From positions 1,302,001 through 1,366,000 of the forward strand of contig NZ_RJUU01000002.1 in the NCBI RefSeq assembly GCF_003751445.1: a stretch of DNA of 64,000 nt, written 5' to 3'. Below are positions 8,880-22,943 of this stretch, in pieces (position 1 is the first letter of the stretch; each line of letters starts with the position of its first letter). Both the position numbers and the translations under genes were made by a program. The DNA comes from Streptomyces sp. 840.1 (lineage in GTDB: Bacteria; Actinomycetota; Actinomycetes; Streptomycetales; Streptomycetaceae). The notes below the pieces were generated by a model that made no database searches, was not told where the DNA came from, and saw only the letters and a program-made list of their open reading frames with translations.

Positions 8880-9932
8880 ATGCGGGACGTAGCGATCGTC
8901 GCCTTCGCGCAGACCGACCATCTGCGCCGCACCGACGAACTCTCCGAAGTCGAGATGCTGATGCCCGTCCTGCACCAGGTCCTCGACGCGACAGGCCTGC
9001 GGACCAGCGGCATCGACTTCACCTGCTCCGGCTCCAGCGACTACCTCGCCGGCCGCGCCTTCTCCTTCACCATGGCGCTCGACGGCGTCGGCGCGCACCC
9101 GCCGATCTCCGAGTCCCACGTCGAGATGGACGGGGCCTGGGCCCTGTACGAGGCCTGGGTGAAGATCCAGACCGGCGAGGCGGACACCGCACTCGTCTAC
9201 GCCTACGGCAAGTCCTCGCCCGGCCAGGTGCGCGACGTACTCACCCGCCAGCTCGACCCCTACTACACCGCCCCGCTCTGGCCCGACTCCGTCGCACTCG
9301 CCGCCCTCCAGGCCCAGGCGCTCATCGACGCGGGCGACACCGACGAGAGCGCGCTCACGGCCATCGCCACCCGCAGCCGCGCGGCCGCGGCGGACAACCC
9401 GCACGCCCAGCTCAGCGGCGAAGTGCCGGCCGGTGACTACCTCGTGCGGCCGCTGCGCACCGGCGACTGCCCGCCCATCGGTGACGGCGCCGCCGCCGTG
9501 ATCCTCGCCGCCGGCGACACCGCGCGGGCGCTGTGCGAGCGGCCCGCCTGGATCCGCGGCATCGACCACCGCATCGAGGCCCACGGCCTCGGGGTGCGCG
9601 AGCTGACCGAGTCACCGTCGACCCGGCTCGCCGCCGAACGCGCCGGGGTCTTCGAACGGCCCGTCGACACCGCCGAGCTGCACGCCCCGTTCAGCTCCCA
9701 GGAAGTGGTGCTGCGCAAGGCGCTCGGCCTCGGGGACGAGGTCAGCGTCAACCCGTCCGGCGGCGCGCTCGCCGCCAACCCGGTGATGGCCGCCGGGCTG
9801 ATCCGCCTCGGTGAGGCCGCCGCCCGCATCCACCGCGGCGAGTCCGACCGGGCGCTCGCCCACGCCACGTCCGGCCCCTGCCTCCAGCAGAACCTGGTCG
9901 CCGTCCTCGAAGGGGAGAGCACCCATGCCTAA
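8880..9932 (+). CDS. Thiolase-superfamily lipid-transfer protein / aldolase (Ltp4-like)
   Basis: This 350-residue thiolase-fold protein is of the SCP2-thiolase/lipid-transfer type. The segment at the nucleophile position reads TCSGSSDYL, and the C-terminal NPSGG glycine motif is present. Such Ltp proteins act with DUF35 partners as retro-aldolases on steroid side-chain CoA esters. The ATG follows the DUF35 stop directly, and the stop overlaps the next gene by eight bases, so three genes are translationally coupled. The length matches Ltp4 (about 354). The exact substrate is an inference from gene order. Confidence 0.85.
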   Translation: MRDVAIVAFAQTDHLRRTDELSEVEMLMPVLHQVLDATGLRTSGIDFTCSGSSDYLAGRAFSFTMALDGVGAHPPISESHVEMDGAWALYEAWVKIQTGEADTALVYAYGKSSPGQVRDVLTRQLDPYYTAPLWPDSVALAALQAQALIDAGDTDESALTAIATRSRAAAADNPHAQLSGEVPAGDYLVRPLRTGDCPPIGDGAAAVILAAGDTARALCERPAWIRGIDHRIEAHGLGVRELTESPSTRLAAERAGVFERPVDTAELHAPFSSQEVVLRKALGLGDEVSVNPSGGALAANPVMAAGLIRLGEAAARIHRGESDRALAHATSGPCLQQNLVAVLEGESTHA

Positions 9933-11091
9933 GGAGCCCGTGGCCGTCGTCGGCGTCGGCCAGACCAAGCACGTCGCCGCCCGCCACGACGTCTCGCTCG
10001 CCGGACTCGTCCGCGAGGCCGCCGTCGCCGCCCTGAAGGACGCCGGACTGACCTGGGCGGACATCGACGCCGTGGTCATCGGCAAGGCCCCCGACTTCTT
10101 CGAGGGCGTGATGATGCCGGAGTTGTACCTGGCCGACGCCCTCGGCGCGGTCGGCAAACCCATGCTCCGGGTCCACACCGCGGGCTCCGTCGGCGGCTCG
10201 ACGGCCCTCGTCGCCGCCAACCTCGTCGCCGCCCGGGTGCACCGCACCGTTCTCACCCTCGCCTTCGAGAAGCAGTCCGAGTCCAACGCGATGTGGGGCC
10301 TCTCGCTGCCCATCCCGTTCCAGCAGCCGCTGCTCGCCGGCGCGGGCGGGTTCTTCGCCCCGCACGTGCGCGCCTACATGCGCCGCACCGGCGCGCCCGA
10401 CACCGTCGGCTCGCTCGTCGCGTACAAGGACCGGCGCAACGCGCTGAAGAACCCGTACGCGCACATCCACGACCCCGGCATCACCCTGGAGAAGGTCCAG
10501 TCGGCGCCGATGCTCTGGGACCCGATCCGCTACTCGGAGACGTGCCCGTCATCCGACGGGGCCTGCGCGATGATCCTCACCGACCGGGCGGGCGCCGGGC
10601 GGTCACCGCACCCGCCCGCCTGGGTGCACGGCGGTGCGATGCGCAGCGAACCGACCCTCTTCGCCGGCAAGGACTTCGTCTCGCCGCAGGCCGGCAAGGA
10701 CTGCGCCGCCGACGTCTACCGGCAGGCCGGGATCAGTGACCCCCGCCGGGAGATCGACGCCGTCGAGATGTACGTCCCGTTCTCCTGGTACGAGCCGATG
10801 TGGCTGGAGAACCTCGGCTTCGCGGACGAGGGAGAGGGCTGGAAGCTCACCGAGGCCGGCGTCACCGAACTCGACGGCGACCTGCCGGTGAACCCCTCGG
10901 GCGGAGTGCTCTCCACCAATCCCATCGGCGCCTCCGGCATGATCCGCTTCGCCGAGGCGGCCCTCCAGGTACGCGGCGGAGCGGGGGAGCACCAGGTGGA
11001 CGGCGCCCGCCGGGCGCTCGGCCACGCCTACGGGGGCGGGGCGCAGTTCTTCTCGATGTGGCTGGTCGGAGCCGAACCGCCCACGCGCTGA
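9925..11091 (+). CDS. Thiolase-superfamily lipid-transfer protein / aldolase (Ltp3-like)
   Basis: This 388-residue SCP2-thiolase-like protein is the last gene of the block. At the position of the thiolase nucleophile it reads HTAGSVGGSTAL, with serine instead of cysteine, as in lipid-transfer-type members; NPSGGVLSTNP is at the C-terminus. The start ATG lies inside the end of the preceding gene, after GGGGAGAG. It is slightly longer than its neighbour, as Ltp3 (about 394) is longer than Ltp4. A hairpin follows the stop. The likely role is C-C bond cleavage with the DUF35 protein during side-chain removal. Confidence 0.85.
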   Translation: MPKEPVAVVGVGQTKHVAARHDVSLAGLVREAAVAALKDAGLTWADIDAVVIGKAPDFFEGVMMPELYLADALGAVGKPMLRVHTAGSVGGSTALVAANLVAARVHRTVLTLAFEKQSESNAMWGLSLPIPFQQPLLAGAGGFFAPHVRAYMRRTGAPDTVGSLVAYKDRRNALKNPYAHIHDPGITLEKVQSAPMLWDPIRYSETCPSSDGACAMILTDRAGAGRSPHPPAWVHGGAMRSEPTLFAGKDFVSPQAGKDCAADVYRQAGISDPRREIDAVEMYVPFSWYEPMWLENLGFADEGEGWKLTEAGVTELDGDLPVNPSGGVLSTNPIGASGMIRFAEAALQVRGGAGEHQVDGARRALGHAYGGGAQFFSMWLVGAEPPTR

Positions 11092-11105
11092 CCGCGCGCC
11101 GTCCC

Positions 11106-11135
11106 GGGCGGGCCACCGAGTCCCGTGGCCCGTCC
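11106..11135. terminator. Hairpin between convergent ltp and pdxH-like genes
   Basis: An 11-bp stem with one mismatch (11106-11116 with 11125-11135) and an eight-base loop lies between the two convergent stops. It fits a bidirectional terminator. Confidence 0.6.
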
Positions 11136-11149
11136 GGCAGGCGGCCCGC

Positions 11150-11803
11150 TCACGGCCACAGCAGCTCGCGCATCCAGCCGCCCTGCTGGAAGCGGTAGTT
11201 GAGCCGGGTGTGCTTGCGCTGCGGATCTCCCTGCCAGAACTCCACGCTCTGCGGCCGCACGGTGTGCAGCGTCCAGTCCGGCGGTACGAGATCCGGCTCC
11301 CGCTCCAGCCGCTCCAGCGACCGGCGCACGGCCGCGTCGCGCTCGGCGGGGTCACTCAGCGGGCTGCTCCGGCGGCCGACGAGCGTCTCCGCCCTCGCCG
11401 CCGCACCGCGGGCCCGGAAGTCGGCGGCGCTCAGCTCGGCGCTCTCCGCTGTCACCGGGCCGCGCACCCTGACCTGCCGGGCCAGCGGCGACCAGTAGAA
11501 CGTGAGCGCGGCGAAGGGCCGGACCGCCAGATCGCGCCCCTTGACGCCGCCCGAGTCCGAGGCGAACTGCCAGCCCTGTGCCGTGACGTCCTTGAGGATG
11601 AGGGTGCGGGCCGTCGGATTCCCGTCCGCGCCCGCCGTGGACAGGGTCATCGCATGCGGCTCCCGCACCCCGGCGCCCATCGCGTGCAGCAGCCACTGGG
11701 TGAACAGCTCGGCCGGGTCCTCCGGCGTAGTCCGAGGATCGAAAACGGGCAACTCGCCCTCGAACACCTCGATGTCGCGCAGCAGCTTCCGCAGTCCGGT
11801 CAT
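11150..11803 (-). CDS. PdxH-like pyridoxamine/pyridoxine 5'-phosphate oxidase family flavoprotein
   Basis: This 217-residue protein has the full PNPOx architecture: an FMN-binding split barrel with PTARTLILKDV near residue 65, and the C-terminal dimerisation/substrate segment with SVEFWQG and KHTRLNYRF. PdxH makes pyridoxal phosphate. Its identity as the housekeeping enzyme is not certain, because paralogues with different flavin or F420 substrates exist. The ATG at 11803 has AGAGGA upstream. It is divergent from the CGNR regulator, and the intergenic inverted repeat could control both genes. Confidence 0.82.
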   Translation of the reverse strand: MTGLRKLLRDIEVFEGELPVFDPRTTPEDPAELFTQWLLHAMGAGVREPHAMTLSTAGADGNPTARTLILKDVTAQGWQFASDSGGVKGRDLAVRPFAALTFYWSPLARQVRVRGPVTAESAELSAADFRARGAAARAETLVGRRSSPLSDPAERDAAVRRSLERLEREPDLVPPDWTLHTVRPQSVEFWQGDPQRKHTRLNYRFQQGGWMRELLWP

Positions 11804-11853
11804 GCCGTCCTCTCCGTGGTGCCGCGATGACCGCACCAGCGGACGGCCTTCGG

Positions 11854-11882
11854 CTAATGGTTCAGCGCGACGCTACCATTAG
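11854..11882. promoter_or_regulatory. Inverted-repeat operator CTAATGGT-N13-ACCATTAG between pdxH-like and CGNR genes
   Basis: Two perfect 8-bp inverted arms (11854-11861 and 11875-11882) sit 4 bases before the CGNR ATG and 50 bases before the pdxH-like start. The arms are AT-rich against a GC-rich background. The position favours autoregulation by the CGNR protein and joint control of the divergent gene. Confidence 0.6.
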
Positions 11883-11886
11883 CGAC

Positions 11887-12513
11887 ATGCCTGACAGCAG
11901 CACGCCCGACAGCCGGACCGCCGGAACCCGGCTCGCGCTCGATCTGACCCTCACGATCCGGCACGACGGGCAGGGCGGGGTCGCGGACGACCTCGACAGC
12001 CCGGCCGGCCTGACCCGGTGGGTCCGCGAACGGCCGGACCTGCTCGCCCGGGTCCGGGCCCCCGCCGGCTGGACGGCGAACGGCGCGGACCTCGCCGCCG
12101 TACGGTCCCTGCGCGATGCCGCACGGGCGCTCTTCGCGCGTGCGGTGCGCCCCGGTGACCCGAGCCCCGCCGACGCGGCACGGCTGATCCCCGTCGAGAC
12201 GGCGCTCGGCCGGCTGAACGGGGCCGCCGCGGCCGTGCCCGCCGTGCCGCGCCTGGAGTGGCCGCGGGGCGGGGAACCCGTCGCCCACGACCATCCGGCC
12301 GGGGGGTCGGCCGCCGACGCGCTTCCCGCCGCCCTCGCCCGCGCCGTCATCGGCTTCCTGGCCGGGCCCGGCCGGGCGGACCTGCGTGCCTGCCACGCCC
12401 CCCGCTGCGTGCGCTACTTCGTCAAGGAGCACCCGCGCCAGGAGTGGTGCAAGCCGTCCTGCGGCAACCGCGCCCGTGTCGCACGCCATCACGAGCGGCA
12501 CCGCACGCCGTAG
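11887..12513 (+). CDS. CGNR zinc-finger (ABATE-type) regulator
   Basis: This 208-residue protein has an N-terminal ABATE-like alpha-helical stress-sensing domain and a C-terminal treble-clef CGNR zinc finger: CHAPRC, then CKPSCGNR near residues 171-195, with the basic tail RARVARHHERHR. Members are thought to be transcription factors linked to stress or ligand sensing. The ATG at 11887 is chosen because the inverted repeat ends just upstream and an RBS is lacking, so a leaderless or very short leader is likely. The pdxH-like gene is divergent; the ACT gene follows after 13 bp. Confidence 0.85.
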   Translation: MPDSSTPDSRTAGTRLALDLTLTIRHDGQGGVADDLDSPAGLTRWVRERPDLLARVRAPAGWTANGADLAAVRSLRDAARALFARAVRPGDPSPADAARLIPVETALGRLNGAAAAVPAVPRLEWPRGGEPVAHDHPAGGSAADALPAALARAVIGFLAGPGRADLRACHAPRCVRYFVKEHPRQEWCKPSCGNRARVARHHERHRTP

Positions 12514-12526
12514 GTAGCCTGGTGCC

Positions 12527-12934
12527 GTGACCGCCGAGAGCGACCTCCGTACCCTGCTGAGCGACCTGCGCCCCGAGCTCCACCCCGGCCGCTACGTCTT
12601 CGCGACCGTGCCCGGCGGCGCGGTGCCCGCCGGTGCCTCTCCCGTTGTCACGGTCGGTGAGGCCGAGGGGCTGACGCTGGTGCTGCCGGAGCAGGAGGCC
12701 GTGGCCGCCGGGCTCGACCACTCCTACCCGTCGGGCTGGATCACGCTCCGTGTGCACTCGGCGCTGGAAGCCGTCGGACTCACCGCGGCCGTCTCGCTCG
12801 CCCTCACCGACGCGGGGATCAGCTGCAACGTGGTGGCCGGATTCCACCACGACCACCTCTTCGTGCCGTACGGCCGGGCGGCCGAGGCCGTCACCGTACT
12901 GGAGAGGCTGGCGGCGGAGTCGCACGCGGGGTGA
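12527..12934 (+). CDS. ACT-domain protein
   Basis: This 135-residue cytoplasmic protein has an N-terminal LRPELHPGRYVF segment typical of the DUF2241/ACT family. The C-terminal ACT-like half (SALEAVGLTAAVSLALTDAG) ends with the pattern HHDHLFVPY. ACT domains usually bind amino acids and regulate enzymes, but no ligand can be named here. It starts at GTG, 13 bp after the CGNR gene, so the two may be co-transcribed. No membrane or export signal is seen. Confidence 0.8.
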   Translation: MTAESDLRTLLSDLRPELHPGRYVFATVPGGAVPAGASPVVTVGEAEGLTLVLPEQEAVAAGLDHSYPSGWITLRVHSALEAVGLTAAVSLALTDAGISCNVVAGFHHDHLFVPYGRAAEAVTVLERLAAESHAG

Positions 12935-13049
12935 CCGGATGCCGGGCGGGTACCCCTGCGGCATAGGCCGGCGGGTGCCCCTCCGGCATGCGCCCGGGGC
13001 CTGCGGGACCGGGCTCCGCGAGGTGAGCCCGGCCACGTAACATGGCCGC

Positions 13050-13550
13050 ATGTCCTTCCTCCGCCGCCGTAGCGCCGCCACACCCGCGGGCCCCGACTTC
13101 GACGTCCTGGCCATGGACCCCGGGGACTGGCCCGGAAACCTCGGCGCCGGCCTCCTGCCCGCCCCCGACGGGAGCTGTCAGGGCGTCTTCCTCCGTTACG
13201 ACCTGTTCGGCGGCCGCGGCCCCGCGATGATCATCGGCAACCTCCCGGAGGGCTCACCCGCCCGCGAGACCGAGGAGGGCCAGGTGCCCTTCGAGGTGGC
13301 CCAGCTGCTGCTCGCGCTGGAGAACGACGAGCCGGTCGAGGTCACCGGGACCGAGGACATGCCTGTCATGCAGGGCGACAACCTGCTGATCGTCCGCCGC
13401 GTCAAGCTCTCCGAGAGCCGGATCGCCTGCGTCCAGTTCGACCGCAGCGACGGCGTGCTCGTCACGATCGCCAGCTGGGACCGTCCGATCACCGATGACC
13501 TCTACACGCTCCTGAAGCCGCTGCCCGCGGAACTCTTCCAGCAGGGCTGA
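13050..13550 (+). CDS. Conserved hypothetical protein, 166 residues
   Basis: I do not recognise a family. The protein is soluble, acidic and without signal peptide or membrane segment, with a short basic start (MSFLRRRS). It has alternating beta-type stretches such as [17 protein letters not shown] and [11 protein letters not shown], which suggest a small alpha/beta fold. It stands alone: 115 bp separate it from the ACT gene, and the GH95 gene follows after 145 bp with its own promoter region. The codon use matches the neighbours, so the frame is likely real. Confidence 0.72.
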   Translation: MSFLRRRSAATPAGPDFDVLAMDPGDWPGNLGAGLLPAPDGSCQGVFLRYDLFGGRGPAMIIGNLPEGSPARETEEGQVPFEVAQLLLALENDEPVEVTGTEDMPVMQGDNLLIVRRVKLSESRIACVQFDRSDGVLVTIASWDRPITDDLYTLLKPLPAELFQQG

Positions 13551-13695
13551 GCCGCACCCCCGCCGGGCCGTCGCAGGGCCCGCGCCGTCCGGTCCGGCGG
13601 CGGCACCTCCGTCCGAAGTCATTGGCCTCCGTCCAGGAGGCGACTTTGTCACGCGTCTTGTTTTATTAGTCGTCGGACCTCTACCGTCACTCGGC

Positions 13696-18574
<4,879 letters not shown>

Positions 18575-19906
18575 ATGACGTCCAAGCAGAGGACCGGAAT
18601 CGCGGTCGCGTTCACCACTGTCGGCGCGCTGAGTCTCGCGCTGCTCAGTCCCACCGCGCAGGCCGGTGCGGACGGGGTACGGCCCGAATGCCCGCGCGGC
18701 CTCGAATGCGACTGGGTCCCGGCGGCCTACCAGCAGACCGGCGACCCGGCCGACAAGGAGACGTACGGCAACTACGACACCGCTGACCGGCCGCACAGCA
18801 ACAAGATCAAGTTCATCGTCCTCCACGACACCGAGGAGGACTTCGACACCACCCTGGACATCTTCCAGAACCCGCTGAAGCAGACCTCCGCCCACTACGT
18901 GGTGCGTTCCGGCGACGGCCACGTCACGCAGATGGTGAAGGGCAAGGACGTCGCCTGGCAGGCCGGGAACTGGTACCTCAACTCCAACTCCATCGGCATC
19001 GAGCAGGAGGGCGTCGCCGTGGACGGCGCCAAGTGGTACACCCCCGAGATGTACCGCTCGACCGCCGCACTGGTGCGCTACCTCGCCGCCAAGTACGACA
19101 TCCCGCTCGACCGCCAGCACATCATCGGCCACGATGGGGTACCGCCCACCAGCGCCGCCGGCACCGCCGGCATGCACTGGGACCCGGGCACCTACTGGGA
19201 CTGGAACCGCTTCATGGCCCTGCTCGGCAGGCCCACCCTGCCAACAGCCCGCAAGAACAGTGAACTCGTCACCGTCAGTCCGCGGTTCAAGGAGAACAAG
19301 CAGGCCTTCCGCGACTGCGAGAAGAACGTGGACCTGCCCGTCCAGGGCTCCAGCGCCGTCCCGCTCCACACGGAGCCCGCCACCGACGCACCCCTCTTCT
19401 CCGACCCCGGCCTGCACAAGGACGGCTCGCCCGGCACCAACTGCGCCGCCGACTGGGGCAGCAAGATCAGCGCGACCCAGCAGGCCGTCGTCGCGGGCCA
19501 CGCGCCCGGCTGGACGGCGATCTGGTGGTACGGCCGGAAGGCCTGGTTCGAGACACCGGCCGGCGCCCGCACCACCACCCCCACCGCGGGCTACGTCGTG
19601 CGGCCGAAGGCGGGCCGGGCCGAGGTGCCGGTGTACGGCGTGGCCTACCCGGAGAAGTCCGAGTACCCCGAGGGCTTCGCGGACAAGCGGGTCGGCGCGC
19701 CGCTCCAGTACACGATCAAGGCGGGCCAGTCCTACCCGGGCGGCGGCGAGGCCCCCACCGGCTTCTACTACGCCCCGACGATCGACGCCTCGCTCCCGCT
19801 GGACCACTCCTTCTTCCGGGGCAAGGAGAAGTACGTGACCGTCCAGATCGGGCACCGCATCGCCTTCGTGAAGGCCGCCGACGTGGACATCGTCCGCGCG
19901 CACTGA
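18575..19906 (+). CDS. Secreted N-acetylmuramoyl-L-alanine amidase (Amidase_2 / PGRP type)
   Basis: This 443-residue exported protein is predicted to cut the amide bond between muramic acid and L-Ala in peptidoglycan. The Sec signal peptide (MTSKQRTGIAVAF, ending near AQAGA) is followed by a zinc amidase domain: the first ligand lies in KFIVLHDTEE, the substrate-cleft segment reads SNSIGIEQEG, and later ligand candidates lie in HIIGHDG and MHWDPG. The C-terminal ~190 residues look like SH3-type or wall-binding repeats but cannot be assigned. The ATG 18575 has AAGAAGGG upstream. A DasR-like box in the promoter suggests induction or repression by aminosugars. Confidence 0.9.
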   Translation: MTSKQRTGIAVAFTTVGALSLALLSPTAQAGADGVRPECPRGLECDWVPAAYQQTGDPADKETYGNYDTADRPHSNKIKFIVLHDTEEDFDTTLDIFQNPLKQTSAHYVVRSGDGHVTQMVKGKDVAWQAGNWYLNSNSIGIEQEGVAVDGAKWYTPEMYRSTAALVRYLAAKYDIPLDRQHIIGHDGVPPTSAAGTAGMHWDPGTYWDWNRFMALLGRPTLPTARKNSELVTVSPRFKENKQAFRDCEKNVDLPVQGSSAVPLHTEPATDAPLFSDPGLHKDGSPGTNCAADWGSKISATQQAVVAGHAPGWTAIWWYGRKAWFETPAGARTTTPTAGYVVRPKAGRAEVPVYGVAYPEKSEYPEGFADKRVGAPLQYTIKAGQSYPGGGEAPTGFYYAPTIDASLPLDHSFFRGKEKYVTVQIGHRIAFVKAADVDIVRAH

Positions 19907-19966
19907 GAGCGCGTGGATTGAGCGCGCGTCCACTGAGCGCGCCTGTCCGGGGGCGGGCGTGACACA

Positions 19967-20010
19967 GCGCGCTGCGGGCCCGGTGTGTCGGCACCGGGCC
20001 CGCAGCGCGC
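19967..20010. terminator. Hairpin between convergent amidase and APH-family genes
   Basis: A perfect 19-bp stem (19967-19985 with 19992-20010) and six-base loop lie between the two convergent stops. It is a strong bidirectional terminator candidate. Confidence 0.82.
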
Positions 20011-20024
20011 GTCCCCCGGGAGGG

Positions 20025-21161
20025 TCAGCGAGTGCCGACCGCGGCTCGTACGGCCCGCCTGGCGAGCGCGCAGTCGTCATGCAGCCTGCGCAGCAGCAGG
20101 CGCTGCTCCTCGCCCGAGGAGAGGGCGCCCGGCCGGTCCTGGCCGGCCCGGGGGGCCGCGGTGTCCCGCATGGCCCGCTGCACGGCCGTCTCGTAGGTAC
20201 GGATCTCCCGCGTCAGTACGAGCATCAGGTTGACGAGGAAGGCGTCCCGCGCCGCCGGGCCCGCGACCTGGGCGAGCTGGCTGATCTGACGCCGGGCCAC
20301 CGGCGCGTCGCCCAGCACCGTCCACAGCGTCGCCAGGTCGTACCCCGGCAGATACCAGCCGGCGTGCTCCCAGTCGACCAGCACCGGACCGGTGGGCGAC
20401 AGCAGGATGTTGGAGAGCAGCGCGTCACCGTGACAGAACTGCCCCATCCCCTGACGGCCGCCCGCGTGGGCCAGACCGTGCAGGAGCTTCTGCAGATCGC
20501 CCAGGTCGCGATCGGTGAACAGCCCCAGCTCGTGGTAGCGCGAGATGCGCGCCGCGTAGTCCAGCGGGGCCTCGAAGAGGCCGGGCGGCGGCCGCCAGGC
20601 GTTGACCCGGCTGACCGCTCCGAGCACCGCCCGCAGGTCGGCCCGCGGTGGCGCCTCCGACGGATGCCTCGTCAGTGCCGCTACCCGGCCGGGCATCCGT
20701 TCGATGACCAGGGTGCAGTTCTCCGGGTCCGCCGCGATGAGCCGGGGCACCCGTACCGGCGGGCGGTGCCGGACGAACGCCCGGTATGCCGCTATTTCGT
20801 GCCGGAACCGCTCCGACCACGCCGGGGAGTGGTCGAGTAAGCACTTGGCCACCGCGGTCGCCCGTCCGGTGGAACCGACGAGCAGCACCGAACGGCCGCT
20901 GCGCCGCAGCACCTGTACCGGGTTGAACTCCGGGCAGATCCGGTGCACCGAGGCGATCGCCATCCTCAGCTGCGCGCCCTGCGGGCCGGACAGGTCCAGT
21001 CTTCCGCTGAGCGAGTGGGCGCCCGGCCCTGCCATGCGCCGGGCCCGACCCATGCCGGGCGCCGGAACAGCGGCGCGGGGGTCGAGATACGGTCCGCCGC
21101 CCGACCCGAGAGGACGGAGCGGCCGGGGCGGGGCGGACACGGAGGACGATGCTGTGTACAT
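20025..21161 (-). CDS. Aminoglycoside phosphotransferase (APH/choline kinase) family protein
   Basis: This 378-residue protein has a protein-kinase-like APH fold. The nucleotide-site segments are [16 protein letters not shown] (lysine) and TLVIERMPG (hinge). The Brenner-type catalytic motif is CHGDALLSN, followed by the metal-binding VDWEHAGW. Substrates of such chromosomal APH proteins range from small metabolites to antibiotics; none is indicated here. The first ~80 residues are low-complexity and poorly conserved-looking. The ATG at 21161 is chosen because AAGGGA precedes it; the frame is open further upstream. It is divergent from the NsdA-like regulator across 231 bp. Confidence 0.8.
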   Translation of the reverse strand: MYTASSSVSAPPRPLRPLGSGGGPYLDPRAAVPAPGMGRARRMAGPGAHSLSGRLDLSGPQGAQLRMAIASVHRICPEFNPVQVLRRSGRSVLLVGSTGRATAVAKCLLDHSPAWSERFRHEIAAYRAFVRHRPPVRVPRLIAADPENCTLVIERMPGRVAALTRHPSEAPPRADLRAVLGAVSRVNAWRPPPGLFEAPLDYAARISRYHELGLFTDRDLGDLQKLLHGLAHAGGRQGMGQFCHGDALLSNILLSPTGPVLVDWEHAGWYLPGYDLATLWTVLGDAPVARRQISQLAQVAGPAARDAFLVNLMLVLTREIRTYETAVQRAMRDTAAPRAGQDRPGALSSGEEQRLLLRRLHDDCALARRAVRAAVGTR

Positions 21162-21392
21162 GGGCGAGACAGATCCCTTCGTGCGCCGACAAGTTGCGTG
21201 CGCCGCCCCGGCCGGCGGCCGTTCGGCACCCTGGGGAGTACCTAGGGCTGCCGGGCGGGGTGGCGCTTTCCTACCTGACACCGGTGCGAGGGTGGCAGAC
21301 CATCTGGCGGACCCTGGCGAACCCTGGCGAATAGTCGCAGGGCATCTGACAGGGGGTTACTGTCAACACAGCCGAGAACCTGGGGGCTTGAC

Positions 21393-22892
21393 GTGACCGG
21401 AGAACCCAACACCCGTCTGTCGGACCTGTTCGGCCTTGCCGGCTGGTCCAAGGGCGAACTCGCGAGAATGGTGAACAGGCAGGCGGCGGCCATGGGCCAC
21501 CCCCAGCTCGCCACCGACACCTCGCGGGTGAGACGCTGGATCGACATGGGGGAATCCCCCCGCGATCCCGTTCCCAAAGTGCTGGCAGCCCTGTTCACCG
21601 AGCGGCTCGGTCGTGTCGTGACCATCGAGGACCTCGGGTTCGGCCGACGCGGGCGTGTGGGGAAACGGCGAGAGACCGGGACGGAAGACAATCCCGACCA
21701 ACTCCCCTGGGCGCCCGAGCGGACGGCAGCGGTCCTCACCGAATTCACGGGAATGGACCTCATGCTCAACCGACGCGGCTTGGTGAGCGCGGGCGCCGCG
21801 CTCGCCGCCGGCTCCACCATCGCCGGCCCCATGCACGACTGGCTGCACACCGACCCCGTACTGGCGGCCGACGCGCCACGCACCGACGATCCCGTGCACG
21901 CGGACCCGGCCGGTTTCGACCGGTACGAGGCCGCGCCCATCGGTTCGCAGGAGATCGAGGCGCTGGAGCGGTCCGTGGAGGTGTTCCGCGCCTGGGACGC
22001 CTCCCGGGGCGGCGGTCTCCAGCGCAAGGCCGTGGTGGGCCAGCTCAACGAGGTGGGCGGCATGCTGGCCTACCGCCACCCCGACCATCTGCAGCGCCGC
22101 CTCTGGGGCGTCGCTGCCAATCTCGCCGTACTCGCGGGGTGGATGTCGCACGACATCGGCCTCGAACCGACGGCCCAGAAGTACTTCGTCATCGCGGCGC
22201 ACGCGGCGCGCGAGGGCGGTGACCGCCCGCGCGCGGGCGAGGCCCTGTCCAGGGCGGCCCGCCAGATGTGCCACCTGGGCCGCCCGGACGACGCGCTCGA
22301 CCTCATGAAGCTCGCCAAGTCCGGCTCGGGCGACATGGTCCTGCCGCGCACCCAGGCCATGCTGCACACCATCGAGGCCTGGGCACAGGCCGCCATGGGC
22401 CGGGGCCAGGCCATGCGGCGCACGCTGGGCCTGGCCGAGGAGCTCTTCATCTCGGACAAGGGCGATGTCCCGGCGCCCAGCTGGATGCAGATGTTCGACG
22501 AGGCGGATCTGCACGGTATGCAGGCACTCGCGTTCCGCACCCTGGCCGAGCACGAGCCCGCCGCGGCCGTCATCGCCCAGCGGCACGCGAAGCAGGCACT
22601 CGAACTGCGGGTCAACGGGCGCCAGCGGTCCAAGATCTTCGACTACATCTCGCTCGCCTCGGCGTGCTTCATCGCCGACGACCCGGAGCAGGCCGACCGC
22701 TATGCCCGGCTCGCCCTGGTGACGATGGGGGAGACCTCCTCGCACCGCACCTGGGACCGGCTGCGCGAGATGTACCGGCTCACCGGCCAGTTCGCGGGGT
22801 ACGCGAAGATCGAGGACCTGCGCGAGGAGATCGAGCGTTCCCTGCCGCAAAGGTCCCTCATCAAGCAGCGGACCAGGAGCTCCGAGATCTGA
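21393..22892 (+). CDS. NsdA-like XRE/TPR regulator of differentiation
   Basis: This 499-residue protein resembles the NsdA family of Streptomyces regulators (NsdA is about 500 residues), which negatively affect sporulation and antibiotic production. It has an N-terminal helix-turn-helix-like segment (LSDLFGLAGWSKGELARMV, then VRRWIDMGESPRDP), a short hydrophobic stretch near 130-145 (GLVSAGAALAAGS), and a long helical C-terminal half with TPR-like repeats. The GTG start has only a weak GGGGG ribosome site, and an upstream ACCCTGGCGA direct repeat lies around 21300-21330. NsdA itself or a paralogue cannot be told apart by eye. Confidence 0.78.
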   Translation: MTGEPNTRLSDLFGLAGWSKGELARMVNRQAAAMGHPQLATDTSRVRRWIDMGESPRDPVPKVLAALFTERLGRVVTIEDLGFGRRGRVGKRRETGTEDNPDQLPWAPERTAAVLTEFTGMDLMLNRRGLVSAGAALAAGSTIAGPMHDWLHTDPVLAADAPRTDDPVHADPAGFDRYEAAPIGSQEIEALERSVEVFRAWDASRGGGLQRKAVVGQLNEVGGMLAYRHPDHLQRRLWGVAANLAVLAGWMSHDIGLEPTAQKYFVIAAHAAREGGDRPRAGEALSRAARQMCHLGRPDDALDLMKLAKSGSGDMVLPRTQAMLHTIEAWAQAAMGRGQAMRRTLGLAEELFISDKGDVPAPSWMQMFDEADLHGMQALAFRTLAEHEPAAAVIAQRHAKQALELRVNGRQRSKIFDYISLASACFIADDPEQADRYARLALVTMGETSSHRTWDRLREMYRLTGQFAGYAKIEDLREEIERSLPQRSLIKQRTRSSEI

Positions 22893-22896
22893 CCCC

Positions 22897-22916
22897 GGGC
22901 GCAGCTCGGTGCGCCC
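22897..22916. terminator. Small hairpin between convergent NsdA-like and phosphatase genes
   Basis: A perfect 7-bp stem GGGCGCA/TGCGCCC with a six-base loop starts five bases after the NsdA-like stop and faces the convergent phosphatase gene. Confidence 0.5.
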
Positions 22917-22943
22917 TTGCCGCAATACGCCGTGTGCCGGTGC

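Noticed and set aside
7050..9584. Leftward open frame of about 840 codons opposite the steroid block
   Set aside because: It is the reverse shadow of the crotonase and DUF35 genes, with low-complexity composition.
19905..19955. Short TGAGCGCG repeats after the amidase gene
   Set aside because: Three imperfect eight-base copies in GC-rich sequence just before a terminator; this could be chance low complexity.
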